Positions 51,318-59,382 of a stretch of 64,000 bases of DNA are shown here, piece by piece. Below the pieces are notes generated by a model. That model had not been told where the DNA came from and did not search any database. It was given only the letters and a program-made list of their open reading frames with translations. The stretch covers positions 310,001 through 374,000 of the forward strand of contig JANJUV010000007.1 of assembly GCA_024710405.1 (NCBI GenBank). The letters run 5' to 3'. The position numbers were made by a program, and so were the translations under genes. Positions within the stretch are counted from its first letter, which is position 1; every line of letters begins with the position of its first letter. Origin of the DNA: Bacteroidales bacterium (GTDB lineage Bacteria; Bacteroidota; Bacteroidia; Bacteroidales; F082).

Positions 51318-53354
51318 TTATTTCCAAAAACGAAGAACTAAAACTTCGAGCAAAAGAAACAGCAATGTCATCAAAACAAACCATTTCCAGAGCATTGAGC
51401 CCGGATTAACTAATTTCTTTACTCCAGATTTTCCTATATCCGAAGCCGAAAGCGCACTTTGCTCTTCAAATCCAGCCGAGAGTATTTCTTTGGTTAATTC
51501 ATCCTGACTCCAGCATGACAAACGTGATTCTGACCTGTCAAGGTTTACCGAAAAAAAAGCAATTGTTGAGTCTTCCGAAATCAGCCGGTGATGGCCGGGC
51601 TGCACAGGGCCTTCCGATAGGCTGAATTGGGTTATTCCGCCAAAATTACGCTGTTGGGGAATCCATATCAAACTATCAGGAGCAGCTATCTTTATTATCT
51701 GTTCTGCATTTGACGGAATAAAGGGTATTTCAATTATACTATTATTTCCGGCGATATGGTATAATCGCTCGCTTCCGGGTTGAAGAAATGCCATTCGATA
51801 AAACACGGGTACGAAAAGTGGATTTCGATGAAAATTTGTCCAATTGTCATTAAGCGGAACTGGAATCATGTATATCTTACCCTGACCTGTTGAAATCTCA
51901 CTCAGAAAAGGACCTCCGTTTATCATAGTTATCAAAGCAAGACTATTTTCCTTTCTCAGTACTTTAATAGGATAGTGCTTAAAAACAAGCGGAAGATCAG
52001 GATTATCCGGTATGCTGACAAACACATCTCTGAACAAGGGGTGGGCAGTCTGCAGTGAAAAGACTCTGGTTCGGGTTGTATCCTGCACCTCTGCATAGGA
52101 TACTCCATGTCCTGAAAGCCATTGATTGTAAACCCGCGCAGATTGAGTTGCAGCAGGTGCTACCAGAACCTTGCCCCCATCCTCAATATACTGATCCAGT
52201 GCAAATTTTAAGCCATCAGGTATTTGCTCCAGTTCGTTCAGCACAATCAGATGATACATTACGAATGATTGAAAATCGAGCTGAAAAATATTGCGGCGTG
52301 TCAGAGTAAACAATGGATCACCTGAAGCCAGCATTTCAATCCACTTTCCGGATGTATTCCCAGTAATCTCCAGCACGTTCAACTTTCCACTTACCTCAAA
52401 GGATAAAAACATCTCATCATCAAAGACTACCGGAAAGTCTGTAATCTGAAGAGAAGCATTTTGCCATCCCTCATCATTGACGACAAACCGGAGTTCAATA
52501 TCGGAAAAAGAATTGGCTTCCAGGTCAAAGTTGGCAATTGCCTTACGAGAGTTATTGATCAGTAAGGCCAGCGACTGATTCTTGAGGGCTGTGCCGCCTT
52601 CATTATATACCCGCGCGGTCAGACTCACAGACTGACCCGGAAACAACACCGGACTATTCAACCAGCAACTGTCGATAAAAACATTCTGATAAGACTGTGC
52701 AATTGTCGGCACAAAATACGTCGTTATGGCCGTGTCTGGAATAAGATTAGCAAGGTCGGCAGATGTTTTCTGAAAATCTGAAATCAGGAAAGCCGATCTG
52801 GCTCCCGACTCACTCAACGTTAATTGTTTCATGCGGTTATGGACCACCGAAACGGAGGCTGTATTTGTGCTTGGTGTGATACTACCGATTTCCCTGATAA
52901 ATTCCTCCCGTGTCATGGTATACTCATGTTCAGGCAACATATCATTGGTTATCAGCAAAAACCGGTCATTTTTATTCACCGATTGAGCCAGATCAACAGC
53001 CATTTGCCTGGCTTCATCAAAAAGGCTACCGTTGGCACCTTTCAGGCTCATGCTTAATGAGTTATCCAGATAAACTGAAATAAGATTTTCCTCTTTAGCG
53101 ATAGCGTTTGGGCTTTTTGGCAGGTATGGTCCGGCAAAAGCAATGATGAGCGCTGAGAATGCAAGTATGCGCAACATTAAAACCACAAGGTGTTTCAGTT
53201 TGTTGGTCTTTGATGTCTGCTGCACCAGATTTTTAAGCAAATCGATCCGACTGAAATACACCAGCCTATGCCTTCTGAAATTAAACAGATGAACAATGAC
53301 CGGAATGGCCAACGCTGCTAAAGCGTATAATATGCCGGGATAGAGAAATTCCAT
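51318..53354 (-). CDS. BatA-like N-terminal domain membrane protein
   Basis: A 678-residue protein with the aerotolerance regulator BatA N-terminal domain: MEFLYPGILYALAALAIPVI, then VHLFNFRRHRLVYFS and a second hydrophobic stretch (LVVLMLRILAFSALIIAFAG). A vWA-like domain with an ISVYLDNSLSMSL start follows, then a large periplasmic region, and a final transmembrane helix near the C-terminus (WFVLMTLLFLLLEVLVL). The MIDAS-type DxSxS is present as DNSLS. Similar proteins appear in Bat operons, but the other Bat genes are not here. It precedes the topoisomerase gene. Role unknown. Confidence 0.85.
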   Translation of the reverse strand: MEFLYPGILYALAALAIPVIVHLFNFRRHRLVYFSRIDLLKNLVQQTSKTNKLKHLVVLMLRILAFSALIIAFAGPYLPKSPNAIAKEENLISVYLDNSLSMSLKGANGSLFDEARQMAVDLAQSVNKNDRFLLITNDMLPEHEYTMTREEFIREIGSITPSTNTASVSVVHNRMKQLTLSESGARSAFLISDFQKTSADLANLIPDTAITTYFVPTIAQSYQNVFIDSCWLNSPVLFPGQSVSLTARVYNEGGTALKNQSLALLINNSRKAIANFDLEANSFSDIELRFVVNDEGWQNASLQITDFPVVFDDEMFLSFEVSGKLNVLEITGNTSGKWIEMLASGDPLFTLTRRNIFQLDFQSFVMYHLIVLNELEQIPDGLKFALDQYIEDGGKVLVAPAATQSARVYNQWLSGHGVSYAEVQDTTRTRVFSLQTAHPLFRDVFVSIPDNPDLPLVFKHYPIKVLRKENSLALITMINGGPFLSEISTGQGKIYMIPVPLNDNWTNFHRNPLFVPVFYRMAFLQPGSERLYHIAGNNSIIEIPFIPSNAEQIIKIAAPDSLIWIPQQRNFGGITQFSLSEGPVQPGHHRLISEDSTIAFFSVNLDRSESRLSCWSQDELTKEILSAGFEEQSALSASDIGKSGVKKLVNPGSMLWKWFVLMTLLFLLLEVLVLRFWK

Positions 53355-53386
53355 TAAAGCCTTGCTACACCTCTTATAAGGTTACG

Positions 53387-53394
53387 CAAAAATA
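53387..53394 (-). promoter_or_regulatory. Predicted -7 promoter element for the BatA-like/topoisomerase genes
   Basis: Minus-strand TATTTTTG, 32 bases before the ATG at 53354. A TTG lies 24 bases upstream, slightly more than the usual spacing. Confidence 0.5.
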
Positions 53395-53530
53395 AGCAAT
53401 CTCTTCAAGTTAACATTCCAAAATACTCCGCATGAGTCAATGAGTTGTCAACAATAAAACATTATGATAGACCATGTCTTATAAAACCCATAAATGCACA
53501 AAAGCTGGCAAAGTCATTATGCGTTAAAAA

Positions 53531-53566
53531 TTAAAAAAGCTGTGATTGTAAAATCACAGCTTTTAA
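53531..53566 (-). terminator. Intrinsic terminator after gdhA
   Basis: AAAAGCTGTGATT (53535-53547) pairs with AATCACAGCTTTT (53552-53564), a 13-bp stem with a 4-base loop, followed on the minus strand by a T-run. Confidence 0.9.
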
Positions 53567-53586
53567 GAAATTAAGAGTAAGGCAAC

Positions 53587-54924
53587 TTAAAGCACACCCT
53601 GATCCATCATTGCATTGGCCACTTTGAGGAAGCCTGCAATGTTGGCACCTTTTACATAATCAATATATCCATTCTCCTGTTTTCCGTGTTTTACACAGGA
53701 AGCGTGGATATTTTTCATGATCTCGTGCAGTCTTGCATCCACTTCTTCGCGGCTCCATGAGAGTTTCATGGAGTTTTGTGTCATTTCGAGGCCTGAAGTT
53801 GAAACACCACCTGCATTCACAGCTTTGCCGGGACCGAACAATATTTTATGCTTTTTAAACACTTCAACAGCTTCGGGAGTCGAAGGCATATTGGCACCTT
53901 CGGCAACGCAGAAACAGCCATTGGCAACCAATGTTTCAGCATCTTCCTTGCCAAGTTCATTCTGTGTAGCACAAGGCAGAGCCACGTCACATTTCACTTC
54001 CCAGGGTCGTTTTCCCTGAACAAACTGTGCTGAAGGAAATTCGTAGGAATATGGCTTAACGATGTCCTGATTTGAAGCTCTGAGTTCAAGCAAATAATCA
54101 ATTTTTTCGCCGCTGATACCTTCCGGATCATAAATGTATCCATCAGGTCCTGAAATGGTAACAACTTTACCACCAAGTTGTGTCACTTTTAATGCAGCAC
54201 CCCATGCCACGTTTCCGAAACCAGAAATTGCAACAGTTTTACCGCTGAAATCAGTGTTGCGGGTTGACAGCATTTCCTGGGCAAAATAAACGGCCCCAAA
54301 TCCAGTTGCTTCCGGGCGAATAAGGCTTCCACCCCAGTTGATTCCTTTTCCAGTGAGAACGCCTACATGCTCGCGGGTCAATTTCTTATACATCCCAAAC
54401 ATATATCCGATTTCTTTACCACCAACTCCAATATCGCCTGCCGGAACGTCAGTCTCGGGTCCAATGATTTTCCAGAGTTCGAGCATGAACGACTGGCAGA
54501 AACGCATGATTTCAGCGTCTGATTTGCCTTTGGGATCAAAGTCAGAACCACCTTTGCCACCACCCATAGGAAGTGTTGTCAGGCTGTTTTTGAAAATTTG
54601 TTCAAAGCCCAGAAATTTCAATATGCTCAGGTTTACACTGGGATGGAAACGAAGGCCGCCCTTATATGGGCCGATAGCGTTGTTAAACTGAACCCTGTAA
54701 CCAAGATTTACATGCACTTTGCCATTGTCAGCAACCCACGGCACCTTAAAAGTAAGCACTCGGTCGGGCTCAACAATACGCTCGATGATTCCCGCAGCTT
54801 CAAACTGAGGATTCTGGTTGACCACCTCTTCAAGTGACTCAAGCACTTCACGCACTGCCTGCAAGTACTCCATTTCGCCTGGATGTTTTTTCTCCAGGTC
54901 ATTCATGATTTTTTCTAAGTTCAT
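53587..54924 (-). CDS. gdhA: NADP-type glutamate dehydrogenase (hexameric)
   Basis: A 445-residue enzyme that interconverts glutamate and 2-oxoglutarate plus ammonia. Catalytic Lys region LPMGGGKGGSDFDPKGKS, then VPAGDIGVGGKEIGYMFG, and the nucleotide fold SGFGNVAWGAALK. Length (445) and these motifs place it in the ~450-residue hexameric class rather than the NAD-specific giant form. It lies behind a good promoter with palindromes between promoter and start, and in front of a strong terminator, so it forms a single-gene unit. Cofactor specificity is taken from subfamily. Confidence 0.95.
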   Translation of the reverse strand: MNLEKIMNDLEKKHPGEMEYLQAVREVLESLEEVVNQNPQFEAAGIIERIVEPDRVLTFKVPWVADNGKVHVNLGYRVQFNNAIGPYKGGLRFHPSVNLSILKFLGFEQIFKNSLTTLPMGGGKGGSDFDPKGKSDAEIMRFCQSFMLELWKIIGPETDVPAGDIGVGGKEIGYMFGMYKKLTREHVGVLTGKGINWGGSLIRPEATGFGAVYFAQEMLSTRNTDFSGKTVAISGFGNVAWGAALKVTQLGGKVVTISGPDGYIYDPEGISGEKIDYLLELRASNQDIVKPYSYEFPSAQFVQGKRPWEVKCDVALPCATQNELGKEDAETLVANGCFCVAEGANMPSTPEAVEVFKKHKILFGPGKAVNAGGVSTSGLEMTQNSMKLSWSREEVDARLHEIMKNIHASCVKHGKQENGYIDYVKGANIAGFLKVANAMMDQGVL

Positions 54925-54970
54925 CGCTTTTATTTTTAATAGGTCATTATAAAAAACAATACTGTTAACT

Positions 54971-54993
54971 TTTCACATTGTGAAATTATTCAC
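54971..54993. promoter_or_regulatory. Interlocking palindromes downstream of the gdhA -7 element (candidate operator)
   Basis: TTTCACATTGTGAAA (54971-54985) is a perfect 7-1-7 palindrome. It overlaps GTGAAATTATTCAC (54980-54993), a second perfect inverted repeat with 5-base arms. Both lie just downstream of the predicted transcription start, where a bound repressor would block elongation, or in the early leader as RNA structure. Confidence 0.45.
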
Positions 54994-54997
54994 ACTG

Positions 54998-55029
54998 CAA
55001 AATTAGTGTAATTTACAGGACAAAAACAA
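54998..55029 (-). promoter_or_regulatory. Predicted gdhA promoter
   Basis: Minus-strand TTG at 55029-55027, a 21-base spacer, then TAATTTTG at 55005-54998. The leader to the ATG at 54924 would be ~67 bases. Confidence 0.65.
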
Positions 55030-55183
55030 AGATTATCAGACATTTTTTGATTTTGGGTCTAAAGTAGATTCAGTCTAAATTAATATTCGCAACCGTTTGC
55101 TAAAAACACAAAATCAAACATATCTCAAATTATGTCTTGCAAATGGCAATTGAACAAAAAGATTCCCGTAAATCATTCAGATT

Positions 55184-55903
55184 CTATAAACAGTCAGACT
55201 TCCAGGCTCCACCTAAAAATTTATGGATCATAATATGAGGCCTGGGGTCTCCTTCCATGCCTGTGTCCATAAAAACACTGATCTCAGCATTGATAAACAC
55301 CTTTTGCCCGGGTCGCGACGAACTTTCAATTAAATAGAATTTTTCAGCCTGCAGATTATCGCCCGATAAGGCTACCGGCCAGGCCTTTTTACCAGTGGCG
55401 CAGAACCTCATGACTACTGCGTCAGCCATATAAAAATACTCGCCTTCAACAACAAATCTTCTTCCAATCATCGAAGAATCGCTCAGTTGATGAAGCATAA
55501 ACTGTTCACTGTCTTCCACTTGCTCACCCTCACTATTCAGAATGAGCAAAGCTGATTGCATAAGCTTCAGGTTAAGCTGGGCCTGAGTTCCTCCGTCCAA
55601 AACAATCATTCCGCTACTGTCGTTCTTCCATCTCCCGAAAACCCCATTCCAGATCGTATCATTATTGATCCTTCGCAGCAACAAAAAAGTTGAGTCCTCA
55701 TACAATTCAAGATCAGAATGAGCTGATGCTGCCTCTGAAAAAAATATGCTGCCTGAAAAAAACTGAGGCATTAGATCTACGGTTAACTGTCGTGCTTTTT
55801 GTTCCGAAGCCCCGGACGGACCTTCACAGGAGAAACAAACAAAGGACACAATGAGTGATACCACTCCTATTCCCGACAGTACATAATAATGGGCAGTCTT
55901 CAT
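55184..55903 (-). CDS. Lipoprotein of unknown function
   Basis: A 239-residue protein with a signal and lipobox (GVVSLIVSFVCFSC). The mature chain has NlpE/copper-resistance-like features: an early ELYEDSTFLLLRR strand, GVFGRWKND and a DGGTQAQLNLKL strand, and a second domain with EGEYFYMADA and SRPGQKVFINAEISVFM. This fits the NlpE N-terminal fold and META/OB-like second domain that occur in copper or stress-sensing lipoproteins, but the CxxC of NlpE is absent from the part I see. It begins 2 bases after the DUF1648 gene and shares its transcript. Confidence 0.65.
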   Translation of the reverse strand: MKTAHYYVLSGIGVVSLIVSFVCFSCEGPSGASEQKARQLTVDLMPQFFSGSIFFSEAASAHSDLELYEDSTFLLLRRINNDTIWNGVFGRWKNDSSGMIVLDGGTQAQLNLKLMQSALLILNSEGEQVEDSEQFMLHQLSDSSMIGRRFVVEGEYFYMADAVVMRFCATGKKAWPVALSGDNLQAEKFYLIESSSRPGQKVFINAEISVFMDTGMEGDPRPHIMIHKFLGGAWKSDCL

Positions 55904-55905
55904 TT

Positions 55906-56415
55906 TTACATTTTTTTAGCAGGTTTCATAAACACATCAATAAGATAAATCACAAGCGGAAGATTTACAATCACAAGAATCAGCGGCAGCATCCACAAAC
56001 CCAAGCTGAACGATCCCTCATGTGCCGAGTAAGCCATTCCGGTTGTAATCAGAAAAAAAACAACCACCAGACTCAGCTTCAGCCAGCGGATCAGCCGAAC
56101 AGCTGAATTGTATTGTTTCAGTACATTTTCAGGTGTAATTTTTACCGGATAATTAAATATCCAGGGATATCGATTAAGTACCGTCATTCCGGCAAACAAA
56201 ATGATCGAGATTATCGGCAAAGGCAGAATACTGATTTTGTTGCCAAATCCATCTGCTTCGCCTTTGATGTTGAAGTGAACGGGAATAGTTTCGGGTAGTG
56301 TAAAATACGCATTCAATGCCACTATGAGGGTAGCCACCATAAAAGCAATTGAGAGACCTTCAACAAGCTTGTCGAATCCGGTTGGCTTTATTGCAATCTT
56401 TGGTCTGTAATCCAT
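55906..56415 (-). CDS. DUF1648 domain membrane protein
   Basis: A 169-residue inner-membrane protein with four hydrophobic segments. The DUF1648 signature TLPETIPVHFNIKGEADGFG lies between the first two. In Firmicutes such proteins (SdpI-like) confer immunity to membrane-active toxins, but here the gene precedes a lipoprotein and stands in an ordinary context, so that role is not supported. It is divergent from the DUF2271 gene at 56481. Confidence 0.82.
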   Translation of the reverse strand: MDYRPKIAIKPTGFDKLVEGLSIAFMVATLIVALNAYFTLPETIPVHFNIKGEADGFGNKISILPLPIISIILFAGMTVLNRYPWIFNYPVKITPENVLKQYNSAVRLIRWLKLSLVVVFFLITTGMAYSAHEGSFSLGLWMLPLILVIVNLPLVIYLIDVFMKPAKKM

Positions 56416-56480
56416 AATGTAGTTGATATTTTTTTACACAAAGTAAACAAATATGCACTTACTTTGACAAAAAAAAGTAG

Positions 56481-57290
56481 ATGAAAAGAATGATATTTTC
56501 CATAATGCTGCTATTTTGCTTTTCGCAGTTGAATCAGGTAAGTGGTCAGACCTATACCGACGGAACAGTGAGCTTTTCGGTTTCAACCACAAGCATCGGC
56601 GGCAATTATTCACCTCGGCATGTGCTGGCCATATGGATCAAAGACAGTGAGGGCAATTTTGTGATTTCTCGCAAAGTACTGGCTGCAAGCAGGAAGCAAC
56701 ATCTGGTGAAATGGATGGTCAGTTCGGGCAACAATAGCGTAAACGCAGTAACCGGCCCTACGATCAACAACCACACTACACATACCATAAGTTGGGATTG
56801 TCGTGATCTGTCAGGAAATCTGGTTCCCGATGGCACTTATGAAATCTGGATGGAATATTCGAGCCGCAATTCGGCCAATGATGGTGTGCCCGGTCCTTCA
56901 GCACATATTTCGTTTGAAAAAGGCACTGACCAACTCAATCTGACATTCCAGGATGCGGCCTATTTCAAGCAGATGTCATTGACCTATGAACCTCTGGGGG
57001 TGTCGATTACCGAATCAGAACCTGATACCCATACCATCCTCATTAGCCCGAATCCGACAAGAGAAATGATCAACCTGAAATTTGAACTGGCTGAAGACAG
57101 CTATGTGAATATAAATCTATATGACACTCAGGGCAGAAGGATCAGAGAGCTTGTTGATGACAATATAATTTCAGGACCACACCACTATTCATTTAATCTG
57201 GATGAAGAATGCACGAATCAGACACTCTTTTTGCGATTGATTATCAACAAAGAATTAATCATACGAAAAATTAATTGTCTGAAGCTATAG
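56481..57290 (+). CDS. Secreted DUF2271 protein with T9SS sorting domain
   Basis: A 269-residue exported protein: signal peptide (MKRMIFSIMLLFCFSQLNQVSG), a DUF2271-like domain at ~25-170 (SPRHVLAIWIKDSEGNFVIS, WDCRDLSGNLVPDGTYEIWM) and a T9SS type A domain from ISPNPTREMINLKF to the C-terminus. DUF2271 proteins are beta-sandwich, FlgD-Ig-like secreted proteins of unknown role, sometimes linked to heme or iron reductases. No such partner is seen here. It is monocistronic in appearance and convergent with the glycosyltransferase gene. Confidence 0.85.
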   Translation: MKRMIFSIMLLFCFSQLNQVSGQTYTDGTVSFSVSTTSIGGNYSPRHVLAIWIKDSEGNFVISRKVLAASRKQHLVKWMVSSGNNSVNAVTGPTINNHTTHTISWDCRDLSGNLVPDGTYEIWMEYSSRNSANDGVPGPSAHISFEKGTDQLNLTFQDAAYFKQMSLTYEPLGVSITESEPDTHTILISPNPTREMINLKFELAEDSYVNINLYDTQGRRIRELVDDNIISGPHHYSFNLDEECTNQTLFLRLIINKELIIRKINCLKL

Positions 57291-57339
57291 CCTGTCCAGT
57301 TCGAACAAATGTTTATTACAGGCAAACTTCGCTGATGGA

Positions 57340-58377
57340 TTAATACTTCAGAACCCTTTTTGTCAACGAACTGTTTTCGTTGATGTTTATTGAGCTGTGC
57401 ATGTGCATGACATGGCCAACAATTTCTTCCAGTTGATCAGGGTATTCTAATCTGTCATTCTGCGACGATTGTGTAAATTCTATGATTTTATCGATGGATC
57501 GGGTGTTGATTTCGTTGAGAGCTGAAACCCCCATTTCGGCCAGAGCCGCTGCATTGCAATGCTGTTCATATTGCCCTTTCATAGGAACAACCATCAGCTT
57601 TTTGCCCAAAAACAAAGCTTCGGCAGGTGTTTCAAAACCCGCACCGCATAGAACTCCGCTCGAATGAAGCATGCTTTGTGCAAAATGGTCGGCATTAACC
57701 GGCCTGATTTTGATGTGGCTGTTATAGTCGGTTTCGTTTCCTGACTTTGAAAATATCTCCCATCGTATCGCATTATCCAATGACAGAATTGAAGCAAGAA
57801 AAAAATCATCATAAGCGGGCAGATAAACTGTGTAATGTCCGTGATCATCGGGAATGGCCCGACGGATATCATTCCGGATCACAGGTGTATATATCCTTTC
57901 TGTATATCGCTTAAAATGAAAACCGATGTAATCATGTGCGGGCGCATAATTGCGCAATACAAATGAACCAACCAGATCCTTTTCGGCCGGTAAAGGCACA
58001 TTGGGCTCGAGCAATGCACTCTGGTGGCTTAAAGAAATGCACGGGACTTCTTTGAACTGGCAGGCCCACGCGCTGACAGGCTCAAAATCATTTATTACAA
58101 GATCATAATGATCAACCGGTACGGAATTAAACTCTTGCTTTAGCCGGATCAGACTTGCTTTGCTGAAGGTTTCCCACACATCAATCCCTCCTTTTTTTCC
58201 AAAATAAAAGCTCAAACCGTGTAGTTTATATTTTACCGGATAATCAATACTGATATCTGCCTGAGTTCCGCTCACAAGCACATCAAGTTCACAGTATTTT
58301 TTCAAAACCGGTATTATGGCAGTTGCACGGCTCAGATGACCGTTGCCGGTTCCTTGAATGGCATACAATACTTTCAT
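57340..58377 (-). CDS. GT-B glycosyltransferase (MurG/UGT-like)
   Basis: A 345-residue cytosolic or membrane-surface enzyme. The N-terminus carries MKVLYAIQGTGNGHLSRATA, the GT-B donor/acceptor glycine-rich loop. The C-terminal donor domain has GAGFETPAEALFLGKKLMVV and QYEQHCNAAAL, typical of MurG/UDP-glycosyltransferase folds. It probably adds a sugar to a lipid. It overlaps the LpxH-like gene by 4 bases (ATGA), suggesting a shared role in envelope lipid metabolism. The acceptor is not known. Confidence 0.85.
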   Translation of the reverse strand: MKVLYAIQGTGNGHLSRATAIIPVLKKYCELDVLVSGTQADISIDYPVKYKLHGLSFYFGKKGGIDVWETFSKASLIRLKQEFNSVPVDHYDLVINDFEPVSAWACQFKEVPCISLSHQSALLEPNVPLPAEKDLVGSFVLRNYAPAHDYIGFHFKRYTERIYTPVIRNDIRRAIPDDHGHYTVYLPAYDDFFLASILSLDNAIRWEIFSKSGNETDYNSHIKIRPVNADHFAQSMLHSSGVLCGAGFETPAEALFLGKKLMVVPMKGQYEQHCNAAALAEMGVSALNEINTRSIDKIIEFTQSSQNDRLEYPDQLEEIVGHVMHMHSSININENSSLTKRVLKY

Positions 58378-59225
58378 GACTGAAATTCTTTAAGCATTAT
58401 CTGGAACAATTGCTTGTTTTTCATGTCTTCGGCATACACCTCGTCATCAACATTTTGTTGATGATGAGGTTGAAGATTTTCAACTCTGTGCGTGTACATA
58501 GACCATATACCATCTGAATATTCAAGTGCCGTCAGGTTTTCTATCCAATCTCCTGAATTCAGGTAATTCACTGACCCGCCGGGCCTCTCGATCGTTCTTA
58601 TTTCGGGATGATGGATATGTCCGCATGCAATAGCCTGATAACCTTTGCGAATAGCCAGATCTGCTGCTGTTTCTTCAAAGTTGTGGATATATTTAACTGC
58701 GGTTTTCACATTTTCTTTAATTTTCTTCGACAAAGAAACCTGGCCCCTGCCGAAAAAACGGCTCACAGCGTTCACAGTGGTATTGATGGCTATGAGACTA
58801 TCGTAGCCGATTGCTCCTGCCTTTGCCAGCCATTTGGAATGCTGCATGATCACATCAAAAACATCACCATGGAAAAACCACACTTTGTCTTCCCCCAGTT
58901 CCAGTACCAGATCGTTGACAATAAAAAGTGAGCCCATGCGCATGCCCGAAAACTTGCGAAGCACTTCATCGTGATTTCCTGTGATGTAGTACACTTTGGT
59001 TTTCTTCGAGGCCATCGACAGGATTTGTTTGACGACTTTCATGTGCGAATTTGGCCAGTAGCGCTTGCTGAACTGCCACACATCGATGATGTCGCCATTA
59101 AGAATCAGGGTTTCGGGTTGCACATTCTTCAGATAATGCAGCAATTCTTTAGCACGGCAGCCCCTTGTACCCAAATGAATGTCGGAAAGAACCACAATCT
59201 CAACCCGCCTTTTCTGTTGCTTCAT
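58374..59225 (-). CDS. LpxH-like metallophosphoesterase (UDP-2,3-diacylglucosamine diphosphatase family)
   Basis: A 283-residue calcineurin-like phosphoesterase. Metal ligands are in VVLSDIHLGTRGC, LNGDIIDVWQ, ITGNHDEVL, WFFHGDVFD and IACGHIHHPEI. The first of these blocks and the FDxxxxH pattern are those of the LpxH/UDP-2,3-diacylglucosamine diphosphatase family in lipid A synthesis. It lies directly upstream of, and coupled to, a glycosyltransferase. A true LpxH role is one possibility; several Bacteroidota carry paralogues acting on other pyrophosphates. Confidence 0.85.
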   Translation of the reverse strand: MKQQKRRVEIVVLSDIHLGTRGCRAKELLHYLKNVQPETLILNGDIIDVWQFSKRYWPNSHMKVVKQILSMASKKTKVYYITGNHDEVLRKFSGMRMGSLFIVNDLVLELGEDKVWFFHGDVFDVIMQHSKWLAKAGAIGYDSLIAINTTVNAVSRFFGRGQVSLSKKIKENVKTAVKYIHNFEETAADLAIRKGYQAIACGHIHHPEIRTIERPGGSVNYLNSGDWIENLTALEYSDGIWSMYTHRVENLQPHHQQNVDDEVYAEDMKNKQLFQIMLKEFQS

Positions 59226-59382
59226 TTATATCAATGAAATAAGAAGCAAAGCAACCGTGTCCAGATTGTAGAATTATTAGAAAAAAGTTAAGTTTTGAAT
59301 AAAGAAACAGGCACTTAGCATACAGAAAATTAACATCAGCCAGCGACTGATTAAACAAAGCAAACAATAAGGAGGATTGCAG

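Noticed and set aside
55906-56415. An SdpI-type toxin immunity protein
   Set aside because: DUF1648 alone is shared by many unrelated membrane proteins, and no toxin gene is adjacent.
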